A DNA stretch of 44,452 nucleotides from positions 1 through 44,452 of the forward strand of contig NZ_SMKK01000050.1 in the NCBI RefSeq assembly GCF_004348425.1, read 5' to 3'. Both the position numbers and the translations under genes were made by a program. The notes under the pieces were generated by a model. That model was not told the origin of the DNA. It saw nothing but the letters and a program-made list of their open reading frames with translations, and did not search any database. Positions 7,251 to 17,407 of the stretch are shown piece after piece (the stretch's first letter is position 1; each line of letters starts with the position of its first letter). The DNA is from Actinomadura sp. 7K507 (GTDB lineage: Bacteria > Actinomycetota > Actinomycetes > Streptosporangiales > Streptosporangiaceae).

Positions 7251-9336
7251 TTATATGGCGTTCTTCGCACTCCAGGCGCCGGTGACGGCCGTGCGTTCTC
7301 CGCGGACCCGGAGAGTCTCGCCGAACCTGCGCTGACGCTTGGGAAGGCCGTGAACCAGCATGATCTCCCGGGCCGCCACCTCCTCGGCGATATCGAGAAG
7401 GCCCCGCCGGTCGGCGTGGGCCGAAAGCCGCATCGTCTCGACCCGTGCGTGGACGGGGACGGTGACCGCGCCGTCGTGATCGGGCAGCGTGAAAGTACCG
7501 CCCGTTGCGGCGAGGTCGAGCAGCGCCCGGCCCGGCGATTCCTCGTCCTGGTAGCCGGATATGAACAGCGCGCCACCCGGCTCGGGCAGGATCCTGCGAG
7601 CCCACTGGACGGCGGGGCCGCCGTTCAGCATGCCCGAGGTGGAAATGACGACCCCGGTCCGGAAGGAGTCGAGTTCGGCGGGTCGGTCGGCGACGGCGGT
7701 GGCGCCCTCGAAGATCCGCAGGCGCGGGTTCAGCGTCTCGAACACGCGGGCCAGCTCGGCGGCCATGCCGTCCACGCGGACCGGAACCTCGGGCAGCAGC
7801 CGCCGCAGGATCAGCGCGATCTCCTGGGCGCGCCCGAGTGCGAACGCGGGGATCAGCACCCGGCCGCCGCCCTGGTGGATCTCGGCGACGGCGCGCACCA
7901 GCCGGTCCACGCCCGCGTCGCGCCGGTCGTGGTCATCGGTACAGCAGGTGGACTCCATGACCAGGAGGTCGGCGGCGCGAGCGGCCTCCGGGACGGCGTA
8001 ACCGCCGACGGTCTCCTGCCGGAAGCCGGAGATGTCGCCGGTGACGACGGCACGGCGGTCCCCGGCTCGGACCACCACCGCCGGCCGCGCCGAGGATGTG
8101 CCCGGACGGGAACAGCTCGACGGTCAGCGCGCCGATCCGGCGGGGGACGCCGAACGCCAGTTCCTCGCAGCGACCGGCCGCGGCCTCGGCGTCCCGCCGG
8201 CCGTAGAGGACCTCGGCGCCGGCGCCCCAGCGGGCCAGGCGGCGTTCCCCGGCCGCCGCCACCTTGGCCGTGTCCGTCCACATCACCGGCATGAGCGCCA
8301 CGGTCTCCGGCGTGCCGAGCACGCGCAGGTCCGGGCGCCGGGCGACGAGGGCGGGGACGTAGCCGCAGTGATCGTTGTGGGCGTGGGTGACGACCACCGC
8401 GTCCAGCCGCCCGTCCAGGGCCTGATCGATACCGCGGGGCGGCTCGGCGCGGTCGCCGGGCCTGAGCCCGGCGTCGATCAGGATCCGGGTGCCGCCGGCC
8501 TCGACGAGGACGCAGGACCCGCCGATGTGGGTGTCGCCGCCGAGCGGGACGACCCGCAGGCCGAGTTCCGCGGTCACCGAGACCGGCGGCGGGGCTGGGT
8601 CCACGATGGCGCGCAGCACCGAAAGGATCTCACCGGGGTCACGGCGGGCGGCCCGGGCCGCGGCGGCCAGGTGCGCGCTGCGGTGCTCAGCGGGCGGTGC
8701 CGGACCGGAACCGGCGTTACTGCGTGGATCGCGGGCCTCGGCGTCCTCGGCCGGGCGCGGCGGCGGTTGCTCGAGCGCGCCGAGGAGCGCGGCGGCCAGG
8801 CCGCGCGGCTCGCTCCAGCTCCGCCGCTCGATCCCGAGCCGCCGGGTCAGGTCCTCTGCGCGTTCCTCCTGTTCGGCGAGCGCCTCGCGGGTGTCGTCGA
8901 GCAGCCGCCTGACCTCGCGCACGTCGCGCTGCGCGTATTCCAAGCGCCCCTGCGAGGTCCTGAGCCGTTTCCGCAGGTCGTCGATCTTGCGGGCGGCGCG
9001 GCCGGCCTCCCGGCTCGCGCGGTCCGCGGCCCGGTCGCGGCGTTCGATCCACGTCAGCCCGGCCTCGACGACCGCGCCGTCGGGATGGAGCAGGACGACG
9101 GCCAGCGCACGGGCCTCGTCCCCGGCGCCCGCCTCCGTCAGCCGTGCGGCCGCCCGGCGGCGCAGCGCAGGGGACCGCGCGAGCGCCGACAGCAGCATCG
9201 GGGTGTGCTCCTCGACCAGGAGACCGGGGTCGGGCCGGAGGCGGACGGCGGGCGGACGGTCGAGCACCGCGAGCGCGACAGCGCGCAGGACGGGACCGAG
9301 CGCCTCCTCGGCGACGGCGGGCTCGGTGAGGGTCAC
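7251..9336 (-). pseudogene. Coiled-coil plus MBL/beta-CASP nuclease, frameshifted
   Basis: Restored, this would be 694 residues. An N-terminal helical region of about 90 residues leads into a long charged coiled coil (about residues 90-180), then a metallo-beta-lactamase domain with a beta-CASP insert, the arrangement of CPSF73/RNase J-type RNA nucleases. The metal motif HAHNDH is at 318-323. GHILGA, VVTGDI, the DGM beta-CASP segment, STSGML and RLSAHAD follow. GTG 9336 overlaps the ATPase stop as GTGA, so the two are translationally coupled. One extra base near 8083 breaks the frame between SGHILGAA and VVVRAGDRR; without it the motifs join exactly. It could be decay or a sequencing error. 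The cut substrate is unknown. Confidence 0.8.
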
Positions 9337-12300
9337 GTGCCCTCCGCCCAGCGAGTCACCTCGGCGAGGACCGGCTCGCACGCCAGCGCCCCGTCCCCCG
9401 GCTCCAGCGCGCCGAGTACCAGCAGCGCCTCCACCAGGTCGTGCGCGCTGTCGTAGCCGTGATCGCGCAGGTCGCCGGGCATGAGCCCCGCCGTCCCCTC
9501 CTCGCCGTAGAGGGTGAGGAGGGTGGCGAGGTCCTCGGGGGTGTCGCGGGCGTCGTCGCCGACCAGGGTCAGCCAAGCGGCGGCCAGGCACGGGTCGGCC
9601 CGCACTCCGGTATCGCTGAGGAACATCTCAGGTTTGCCACGCACCTGCCGCAGCACGTTCTCCAGCACGTGGTCACGGTCGCCGCCGTGCTCGGCGAACG
9701 CGGTGACGACCCGTCCGACCAGCGCGGGCCAGCCGCCCGTGCGCCGGACCAGCTCGCGCTGCCCGGCGTCGTCGGGGAACCCGAGGGAGTCCTCCAGCAT
9801 CCACTGCCGGATCGCCGGCGGGTCGAAACGCCGCAGTGGCACCAGCTCGACGTCGTCGTCGCCCGCGTACCGGAGCCACGCCGCGGACGACGCGGGCCCG
9901 GCGACGAGCACGACGGCGAGCGTCCCCTCGCCCGACCGGTCGGCGACCGCCTCGCGCGCCTCCGCGAACCGCCGTTCGAACTGGTCGCCGTCGCGCACCG
10001 CGTGCAGGTCGGCGACGATCACGTCGTGGCCGGGGTGGCGGCGGGCGCGCAGCACCCGGCTCGCGAACGTCCCCTCCCCCGGCCGGACGACCCCGATGCG
10101 CAGGTCGGACCGGTCGGACGGCATCGCCTCCAGCGACGCGACGACCCGCTCGGCGTGCAGGGCCGACGAACCCGCCACCAGGTGGACGAGACGGCCGGGA
10201 CGCAGCAGCCCGGTGATCTGCCCGATGCTGAGGGGCGCGCGGTCAGGGCCTTCCTTGTGCGCCATCCGGTAGGAGTGCGCGTCGAAGTGGTCGGGCTCGT
10301 CGAAGTCGCCCGCGTTCTCCAGCGCGTTCTCGACCTCGCGGGCGCCGCCGAGCAGCCGCAGGACGTGCGGGGTGCGCAACCGGTACCTGTCCTCGTCCAC
10401 GCCGAGCACGCCCAGGTTGACGCATTCGGCGAGCAGGCTGCGGAAGTCGTCGCCGCTGCAGTCCTTGAAGCCCTTCGCCCACCAGTAGCGGCACTCCTCG
10501 CGAAGCTCCTTCACGCTGAGGGACGCGTCGGCGCCGTCGCCGAGCGCGTGCAGCGCGACGGTGTAGGCGATGACCTTGTACCGCTTGTCCAGGTTCAGCG
10601 TCCATTCGAACCGGTCCTGGAAGCCGCGGACGAGCTTCTGGTCGCGCCACACCTCCGCCACGTCCTCGCCGGTGATCCCGTACGGGAGCGGCCGCGGCGT
10701 CTCCCGCAGGCGGGCGAGCAGTTTCTCGGCGAACAGCTGGACCAGGGCGGGGGCGTTGTTCGCCTCGGCGATCACGCGGGCGGCGAGCGTCTCGGGGAAC
10801 ACGAACCCGAGCGTGGCGAGCGGCCGGACGAGCAGGTCGAAAGCGTCCTGCGGCTCCAGTGGGCCGATCGCGATGGGCTCGCCCAGCTGCGCCAGAGGCT
10901 GGTTGGGCAGGCTGTGGAACCGGGCGGTCTGGTGCAGTCCCGCCCATACCACCTTGACGCGGCGGCCCGTGTCCTCCATGAGGGTGCGCAGCGCGGTGAC
11001 GTCCTCGAAGCGGCCGCGCTCGGCGTCCTGATTGAGGAAGCTGTCGGCCTCGTCCAGCAGGATCAGGAGCTGCCGGTTCCCGTCGGCGTCGGCCCAGGCG
11101 CGCACCGCCTCGACCACCTGGTCGCGGCTCGCCAGCCCCGAACGCATCACGCCCGCCTTCGCGAGCCGGTCGCCGAGCTTCGGCCACAGCGACATCGACC
11201 GGACCTTCCCGACCGTCTGGATGTTCTCCAGGATCACCGTGCGGTTCGGGTCGGAGTCCAGGTCGCGTTCGGCCTTGCGCAGCAGCGCCGACTTGCCGAG
11301 CTGCCGCCCGCCGAACACGAACGACGGCCCCATCCGGTCGGTCACCTTGCGGACCTGCTCGGATCGTCCGTAGAACATCTCCTCCGGCACGTCCCCGGCC
11401 GGCGTGTAGGGGTTGGTGGCCGTGAACGGCGCCAGCAGCGCGACCGAGACCGACCAGTCCTGCGGCCGGCACGCCAGGTAGGCGATGGCCGCGTCGTCCA
11501 GGACGCCGGCGACCGGCGCGGGACGGCCGCGAGCGGCACGGCCAAGCTCTTCCCGGTCGCCCGCGGACAGGACGCCGAAGTAGAACACGAGTACCGTCTC
11601 GCCCTCCGGCTGGCCACTGAGGAGGTCGACTAGCTGCTGCGGCGCGGGGCGTCCCCAGAGCAGCAGCAGGCGCAGCCGCTCACCCGACGGGCTCTTCTGC
11701 GAGCCGAACGCGGGAAGCAGTGCCCCGCCCACCGAGCCGACGTGCCGGACATCGTCGATCCCGATCCACATCCGCTCGGGGGCCTGGTCGGCGTCGGTCT
11801 GCGTCCCCTCCAGCCCGATCATCTTGAGGACCGCTCCGATCAGCGACCGCATGTTCCCGGCCGTCTTCGCCTGGCCGTCCCGGAGGTTGAGCCACTTGCG
11901 CAACCCCTCCCCCGCGACCCGGCGGGACGCCTCACGCATCGCGGCGATGTCGATGCCGGCACCGCTGAGCAGGTCGTCCAGGCCCGGGTCGGCGACGCCC
12001 TGGCCGGCGATCAAGGCGTTCTTCAGCTCGTCGATGTACCCGCTGCTCTCCTGCTTGCGGGCGCGTTTCCCGGTCACCACCGACCGGCGGTGGAACACGT
12101 CCGGGAATGCCGGGTAGAAGCGCCCGAAATCAGTCTCTTCCGACTTTTCGGGAAGGTGCTTGCCGGCCTTCAGCTGGGCGAGGAACTCCCGCGCGGTCGT
12201 CAGGTCACCGGCCTCGATGTGCCACTCGATGCGCTGGACGTCCGCAGCGCGGAGGCCGCCCGCCTGCTCGGTGAGGACGGCGCGCTGGTCGGCGACGGCG

Positions 12301-15272
12301 GCCTCGCTCTGCGACCTCAACCGCGCGGCGAGTGCGTCGAGCTCCCCGCCGATCCGGTCGTAGTCGTGCCGATCGGCACTGCGAAGCCGCCGCACCGTCT
12401 CCTCGGCCTCGCGCTCCTGGCCTTCTGTGAGCAGCCCGTCCCGCCTGGACGTCGCGATCATGTCGCGGATGCTCTCGACGCGCCCGTCCCTTTCCGCCCG
12501 GGCGTCCCGGACGAGGTCGTCCCGGCGTGCCCGCAGCCGCGCCGCGGTCACGGGGTCGGGCGCCTGGAGGACGGAGATGACCGCCTGCGTGCCCCGGTGG
12601 TCGAGCCGTGCGGCACGTGCCTCGAACACGGCCGCCCAGTCGGGCGGCCCGGCGATCGCCACGGACACCAGTCCCTCCAGGCCGACCTCGCCGTCCAGTT
12701 TCAGCGTGTGCGGGTCGAGCGATACGCCGGCGGGCAGCAGGTCCCGGTTGAGGACGCGGGCCGGCGGCGGCTCGGCCCCGGGCAGCTCCCGGCCGTCCAA
12801 CAGAGTGAACACGCTCGCCAGCAGGGACCGTGCGGCCTGCGCGGCCGCCTCCCCCGCGGTCTCCGCCGTCGCGGCGAGCGCCACGTCGATCTCCTGGCGC
12901 CGCCCGCTGACCGCCTCCCGCAGCTGACGCAGCGGCCCCGCCCGCCAGTCACGCTCCCCGGCCCCGGTGTCGCCGCCCTCCTTGACCGCGGCCGCCCACC
13001 GCCCGGCGGTGTCGAGCGCCTCGTCGATCCACTCGTGCAGCCTGGCCCGCGCCTTCGCGATGATCGGCTTGCCCTTCTTTGGACCGTTGACCCGTTTGTC
13101 GGTCGCGTCGATCAGCCGGTCGACGCGGTCGCCGCCACGCAGCCGGACGACCTCCGCCGCGACGTCCCCTGCCCGTGCCGGATCGTCCTGCGCGGCCGGC
13201 TTCAGCAGGTCGTGGATTTCCCTGCCGTCCTGGAGCAGCGCCTTCCACACCTCGGTCGCACGGGCCAGTTTGTTGGTGCGATGCGGCGCCTGGTCCAGCA
13301 GCCGCTCCGCCTCCCTCGACGCCGCCCGCCGCGCCTCGGCGACTCTCGCGGCGCCCCGGATCCAGCCGTCGGTTCCGGGACCGAGATACAGCCCCGCGCG
13401 CGCAGCCCGCGCGAAGGCCTCCCCGCACTCCTTCAGTACGTCATGGCCGGACACGACGACGTTGAGGCTCTCGGTGAGGCGCGCCGCCTCCGGATACACC
13501 AGCCCGGCCCTGATCGCCGAGGCCCACGCCAGAAGCCCGCCGGCCGGATCGTGCGCCAGCGCCTTGGCGTCCAGCTCACCGGACTTGATCGCGAACTCGG
13601 CCGACAGCGGCCCGGCGAACACCGCCATCTCCGTCGCGAGCGCCGCGCACCAACGCGCGTTCACCTCCGCGTCGCCTCGTCCCGCGGCCTTCCTGAGCCA
13701 CCCGGCGAGGCCGAGCCGCCCGTCCCGCAGCGCGGCGGCCTCCGCCTCCACCGACACGGGCGGCTCGCTCTCCCCGGACTCACCGTCACGGCCGGCATGC
13801 TCCGGAGGCGTCCGCGGCTCCTCCCCGGCGGGTTCGGCGGACGGGCTCGGCATCGTGGCGTCCGGCTCGTTGCCGCCCGGCTCGTCGTCATCCGGGAGCG
13901 CCCGTTCAAGAAAGGCGTCGAGGGAGGACAGGTCGACCTCGTCGGCAAGCGCCTCGTCCTCGTTCCGAGGTCCGCGCTCCGGGACGGCGGCCGCAACGGC
14001 TTCAGCCTCCGGGGCCTTCCGGGGGACGGGGACGTCCACGACATCGGGGACCTCCTCCTGCACGGTCGGCCCGCCCACCAAGGGCGGGGCCACGACCTCG
14101 CCCGTGACGTCCGCGACCGAGAGCCGGCCCATCAACGCGACATCGATCAGGCCATGCCAGCCGGCCGGCAGTTCGGCGCGCGCCCGTTCGGCCAGGGCCG
14201 GGCCGCGTGCCTGCTCTCCCTTGTCGGCCATCACGTCGATGAGTTCGGCCAGGACCGCGAGCCCGAGGCCGCCGTCGTCGCCGGGCGCCGCCCGCCGCAC
14301 CTCCTCCAGCAGCCCGGCCACGAACTCCGGTCCTTCGATGCCACGCAACGCGAGGGCCCGCCCCCTCCGCCGCCCGGTCTCCACGGCGGCCGCGAGCGCG
14401 GACAGTTCCGCGACGTGATCCCCCGGAAGCGCGGCATCGATCCGTGCCCTGATTCCGTCGAAATCCGCCACCACCCCCTGGATGAGGGCGAGGTCGCCGT
14501 CATCCGGGCGGCGCCCCTCCCGCAGGCTCCCTGCGGTGCTCTCTGCCGCGTCGGCCGCGTCCGGGAACCGGCCGCGCAGCTCGTCCAGCGCGGTCGCCAG
14601 TTCCTCGGGCCGAGAGGCGGTGACGGTCCCTACCGGGCCTCGCTGCGCCACTTCCCGCAACTCCAGAAAAGTGACGGGGCGTTCGGGCAACTCCGGATAC
14701 TCCTCCTGGCACGCCGCCCACATGGCCCGCGCGCCGGGCATCCGCCCGGCGGGCTCCGCCGCCAGCAGGCCGAGCGCGACCACGGCGAGCGGGCGGCCCT
14801 CCCTGACCACCCGGACCAGGCCCCAGCGCGCGACCGTCTCGGGGGCCTCCCAGGCCAGCAGTGTCCGCAGACGGGGCGCCCGTGCGAGGACGTCAGCGGC
14901 GGTGCCCGCGTCGAGAAGCGCCACGCAATCGTCCGCGTCGAGCCCGTCGGCGTTCACGAAGCCGTGGCCAAAGACGCCGCCGATGAGGGACCGCAAATTG
15001 GTCCGCTGCCTCGTCGTCCCGTGACGCATGCTGCGCAGCACCTGTTCGGGCCCGCCTGGTGGGATCTTCTTCGCACCTCCGAGGCGTACGGCCTCCAGAA
15101 CCGCGCGAACCAGTTCCTGCGGGCTCATCCGCAGGAGGTCCCGCATGTCCGCGGCGGATACCGCCGCCAGCGCCACTTCCTCAAGCTCGGCCAGCCCGGC
15201 GCCACATTCCACGAGAGGCCCGAAAGGCGCCGCCCCCTCATGGCACCCTTCAGACCGAGAACCTTGCCCCAT
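9333..15272 (-). CDS. Giant P-loop (ORC/STAND-like) ATPase, about 1979 aa
   Basis: I do not recognise the whole protein. The centre-right part is an AAA/STAND-type ATPase of the ORC1/CDC6-like kind: MFYGRSEQV leads into Walker A GGRQLGKS (1321-1328), Walker B LLDEADSF (1405-1412) and VVWAGLHQTARF (sensor-1-like). A winged-helix-like region follows (about 1530-1640) and a second, degenerate NTPase-like or sensor region fills the C-terminus. The N-terminal 1200 residues are mostly helical, with a proline/acidic linker at about 430-510 and two RSLIG(G/A)V segments suggesting an internal duplication. I chose ATG 15272 because a good promoter at 15341-15369 excludes the longer start at 15362. Size and design suggest a sensor-switch, and the coupled nuclease would be its effector. 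Confidence 0.8.
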   Translation of the reverse strand: MGQGSRSEGCHEGAAPFGPLVECGAGLAELEEVALAAVSAADMRDLLRMSPQELVRAVLEAVRLGGAKKIPPGGPEQVLRSMRHGTTRQRTNLRSLIGGVFGHGFVNADGLDADDCVALLDAGTAADVLARAPRLRTLLAWEAPETVARWGLVRVVREGRPLAVVALGLLAAEPAGRMPGARAMWAACQEEYPELPERPVTFLELREVAQRGPVGTVTASRPEELATALDELRGRFPDAADAAESTAGSLREGRRPDDGDLALIQGVVADFDGIRARIDAALPGDHVAELSALAAAVETGRRRGRALALRGIEGPEFVAGLLEEVRRAAPGDDGGLGLAVLAELIDVMADKGEQARGPALAERARAELPAGWHGLIDVALMGRLSVADVTGEVVAPPLVGGPTVQEEVPDVVDVPVPRKAPEAEAVAAAVPERGPRNEDEALADEVDLSSLDAFLERALPDDDEPGGNEPDATMPSPSAEPAGEEPRTPPEHAGRDGESGESEPPVSVEAEAAALRDGRLGLAGWLRKAAGRGDAEVNARWCAALATEMAVFAGPLSAEFAIKSGELDAKALAHDPAGGLLAWASAIRAGLVYPEAARLTESLNVVVSGHDVLKECGEAFARAARAGLYLGPGTDGWIRGAARVAEARRAASREAERLLDQAPHRTNKLARATEVWKALLQDGREIHDLLKPAAQDDPARAGDVAAEVVRLRGGDRVDRLIDATDKRVNGPKKGKPIIAKARARLHEWIDEALDTAGRWAAAVKEGGDTGAGERDWRAGPLRQLREAVSGRRQEIDVALAATAETAGEAAAQAARSLLASVFTLLDGRELPGAEPPPARVLNRDLLPAGVSLDPHTLKLDGEVGLEGLVSVAIAGPPDWAAVFEARAARLDHRGTQAVISVLQAPDPVTAARLRARRDDLVRDARAERDGRVESIRDMIATSRRDGLLTEGQEREAEETVRRLRSADRHDYDRIGGELDALAARLRSQSEAAVADQRAVLTEQAGGLRAADVQRIEWHIEAGDLTTAREFLAQLKAGKHLPEKSEETDFGRFYPAFPDVFHRRSVVTGKRARKQESSGYIDELKNALIAGQGVADPGLDDLLSGAGIDIAAMREASRRVAGEGLRKWLNLRDGQAKTAGNMRSLIGAVLKMIGLEGTQTDADQAPERMWIGIDDVRHVGSVGGALLPAFGSQKSPSGERLRLLLLWGRPAPQQLVDLLSGQPEGETVLVFYFGVLSAGDREELGRAARGRPAPVAGVLDDAAIAYLACRPQDWSVSVALLAPFTATNPYTPAGDVPEEMFYGRSEQVRKVTDRMGPSFVFGGRQLGKSALLRKAERDLDSDPNRTVILENIQTVGKVRSMSLWPKLGDRLAKAGVMRSGLASRDQVVEAVRAWADADGNRQLLILLDEADSFLNQDAERGRFEDVTALRTLMEDTGRRVKVVWAGLHQTARFHSLPNQPLAQLGEPIAIGPLEPQDAFDLLVRPLATLGFVFPETLAARVIAEANNAPALVQLFAEKLLARLRETPRPLPYGITGEDVAEVWRDQKLVRGFQDRFEWTLNLDKRYKVIAYTVALHALGDGADASLSVKELREECRYWWAKGFKDCSGDDFRSLLAECVNLGVLGVDEDRYRLRTPHVLRLLGGAREVENALENAGDFDEPDHFDAHSYRMAHKEGPDRAPLSIGQITGLLRPGRLVHLVAGSSALHAERVVASLEAMPSDRSDLRIGVVRPGEGTFASRVLRARRHPGHDVIVADLHAVRDGDQFERRFAEAREAVADRSGEGTLAVVLVAGPASSAAWLRYAGDDDVELVPLRRFDPPAIRQWMLEDSLGFPDDAGQRELVRRTGGWPALVGRVVTAFAEHGGDRDHVLENVLRQVRGKPEMFLSDTGVRADPCLAAAWLTLVGDDARDTPEDLATLLTLYGEEGTAGLMPGDLRDHGYDSAHDLVEALLVLGALEPGDGALACEPVLAEVTRWAEGT

Positions 15273-15340
15273 CCTGGATCGCCCGCTCTCTCTCACCACC
15301 ACCACACCCCTGTGCAGCCGGTGACGCGAGCGTAACCCAG

Positions 15341-15369
15341 AACATAGGATTTCTTCCATCAATGTGCAA
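15341..15369 (-). promoter_or_regulatory. Promoter of the ATPase-nuclease operon
   Basis: On the minus strand TTGCAC (15369-15364) and TATGTT (15346-15341) are separated by exactly 17 bases, close to a housekeeping promoter. Transcription would begin near 15334, giving a leader of about 60 nt to ATG 15272. The surrounding 90 bases are A/T-rich by the standards of this window. Confidence 0.55.
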
Positions 15370-15376
15370 AGTTTGT

Positions 15377-15408
15377 GTTGATCAAATTAACAACCATAGT
15401 CGTTGATC
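15377..15408. promoter_or_regulatory. Paired GTTGATC boxes between divergent operons
   Basis: GTTGATC occurs at 15377-15383 and again at 15402-15408, 25 bases apart on the same strand. The first copy contains the palindrome TTGATCAA. The pair lies in the A/T-rich gap just upstream of the ATPase promoter and ahead of the kinase, so it could be an operator shared by both directions. No nearby gene encodes an obvious binding protein. Confidence 0.3.
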
Positions 15409-15547
15409 GTGTGTAAACCTGTGTGCGGCTCTGGACGTCCCATGCACCAGGCGCGTCGGCTCCCCCGCGCATCCGCTGCCACCGCGACGACGAAGGGCGG
15501 GCCCTCCGCGTGCACGTTCCACCAGCGCACCGCCATGGCGGACGGGC

Positions 15548-17321
15548 ATGACGACGAGCAAGCCACTGACCTCGCGCGACCCCGAAAGGCTCGGTGGCTA
15601 CCGGCTGCTGGGACGGCTGGGCGAGGGTGGCCAGGGTGTCGTCTACCTCGCCGAGAACGACGGCGGCCGTCGAGTCGCCCTGAAGGTCCTGCACGACCGC
15701 GGCGGCTCCCGTGACGCGTTCCTCAAGGAGATCTCGGCCGCCCGCAAGGTCGCGTCCTTCTGCACAGCCGAGATCCTCCAGGTCGGCGAGGACGACGGCC
15801 TGCAGTACGTGGTCACCGAGTTCATCGACGGCCCATCCCTCCGCGAACTCGTCCAGGAGGACGGCACGCAAGGCGGCCCCTCGCTCTACCGCCTCGCGAT
15901 CGGCACGGCGACCGCGCTCGCCGCGATCCACCAGTCGGGCGTAGTGCACCGCGACTTCAAGCCGGGCAACGTCCTGGTCGGCCCGGACGGCCCCCGAGTC
16001 ATCGACTTCGGCGTGGCCCGCTCCCTGGACGCCACCGTGACCGCGACGAGCTCCGTGATAGGCACACCCTCCTACATGGCCCCGGAACAACTCGCGGGCG
16101 ACACGGTGGGGCCCGCCGCCGACGTATTCGCCTGGGGCGCGACCATCGCCTACGCCGCGAACGGCCGCCCGCCCTACGGCCAGGACACGATCCCCGCCGT
16201 CATGAACCGCATCATGAAGGGCAAGCCAGACCTCGGCGGCCTCGCCGGCCCGCTCCGCGACCTCGTCACCCAGGCTCTGCACAAGGACGCCGCCAAGCGC
16301 CCCCGCAGCCGCGATATCCTTCTCCACCTCCTGGAACGCGCGCAAAGCCCCATCGCCGCTCCGGAGGCCCTCGCCCAAGGCCGCGCCCTGGCGATGGCGG
16401 ACGACGATGCCCTCACTATCCGGTTCGCCACGCTCAGGCTCCCAACCGAACCGACACGCCGTCCCACAACTCGCCGCAGGCTCATCCTGGTCAGCATGGC
16501 GGCAGCGGTCATGCTCATCGTCGTCGCAGCGGCGCTGGCAGTCAGATCCCATCTCGGCGCCGGTACGTCATCGACCGCCAAGCCAAGGCCCGAGGAATCA
16601 CGGGCAGCCGCAGCGCCTGGGACGGCGAGTCCGCCTCCATCTGCGCCCCCCCACCACCTCCACCACGGTGGAAGCCGCCGTCAATCAGGCGATCGCCTCC
16701 CACAAGACCGCCGCGTTCTCCGCAACTGGCGCGATAGCCCAAGGAGACGATTCCTTCGTCGCCCGTGGTTGGCTGGACTATCAATCAGAGCAGACCACCA
16801 ATTACGACCTGACCGTGCGCAGCCGCGACGGAGACGGCGTTACCGGCGTCTCCGCACCCGCACAGGTATTCCTCATCGGGAGATGCATCTATCTCGGGAA
16901 AACTCCGCAGCACTGCCAGCTCGAGCCGGGCGTCAATGAGAGACGTGACCTCGACCCTCACATATGGCTGGCCAGGGAGGCCCGCTGGGTCAGTTCCCCA
17001 GGCAATATCTTCGCACTCCTGCGCCACTCGACGTCACTCGAACGGAAGGCAGAGGCGAAGACGGTGACCTATCGAGGCGTAGCACGCCTCGAGCCCCTCG
17101 CCGCGGGACCGGGAGCCCCCTTCTACAGCCAGTATTCGGCCGACGGCACCAAGCTGACCTACACCTTGGTGACCAGCCTGGACCATCTGCCCCAGCGCCT
17201 CGACATCGAACTCGCGGTCGAACTCGAGCCGGCCAGCATCGTGCGCTCGCTCTATTCCGTCACATACCGATCATGGGGAGAGGGAACCCGGATCGATGCC
17301 CCCACACTGACCCGGCGATAA
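15548..17321 (+). pseudogene. Membrane Ser/Thr protein kinase, frameshifted at C7
   Basis: Restored length is 590 residues. The cytoplasmic Hanks-type kinase domain is intact: LGEGGQGVVYL glycine loop (24-34), ALKVL with Lys46, HRDFKPGN with catalytic Asp136, DFG at 153-155, and TPSYMAPEQL. A transmembrane helix follows at about 311-331 (VSMAAAVMLIVVAAALA). The extracellular part begins TTSTTVEAAVNQAI and would be a beta-rich sensor resembling LppX/LprG-like folds, an uncertain resemblance. The frame breaks in a run of seven C at 16646-16652: removing one C joins SAPP to TTSTTVEA. As sequenced, the product ends at 16939 with a scrambled tail and keeps kinase and membrane anchor. It is divergent from the ATPase operon and 86 bases upstream of the HNH gene. 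Confidence 0.82.
16646..16652 (+). repeat. C7 tract at the kinase frame break
   Basis: Seven consecutive C residues lie in the Ser/Pro/Ala linker just after the transmembrane helix. The reading frames before and after encode continuous homologous-looking protein offset by +1, so one C is surplus. The site suits polymerase slippage or a sequencing miscall. Confidence 0.6.
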
Positions 17322-17407
17322 TGCGAGGCTGCCTGGGGCAAGAGCGGAACCATCACCCGCCTCTACTGACGCACATCCACGCTATAACTGACAACGGAAG
17401 GTCTGTA

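Noticed and set aside
11742..15335. A very long open frame (about 1200 codons) on the plus strand
   Set aside because: It is the antisense of the giant ATPase; it is Arg/Pro/Gly-rich with no domain sense, an effect of high GC.
9333..15362. Longer start of the ATPase at 15362
   Set aside because: It would lie upstream of the predicted transcription start and adds a basic, domain-less 30 residues.
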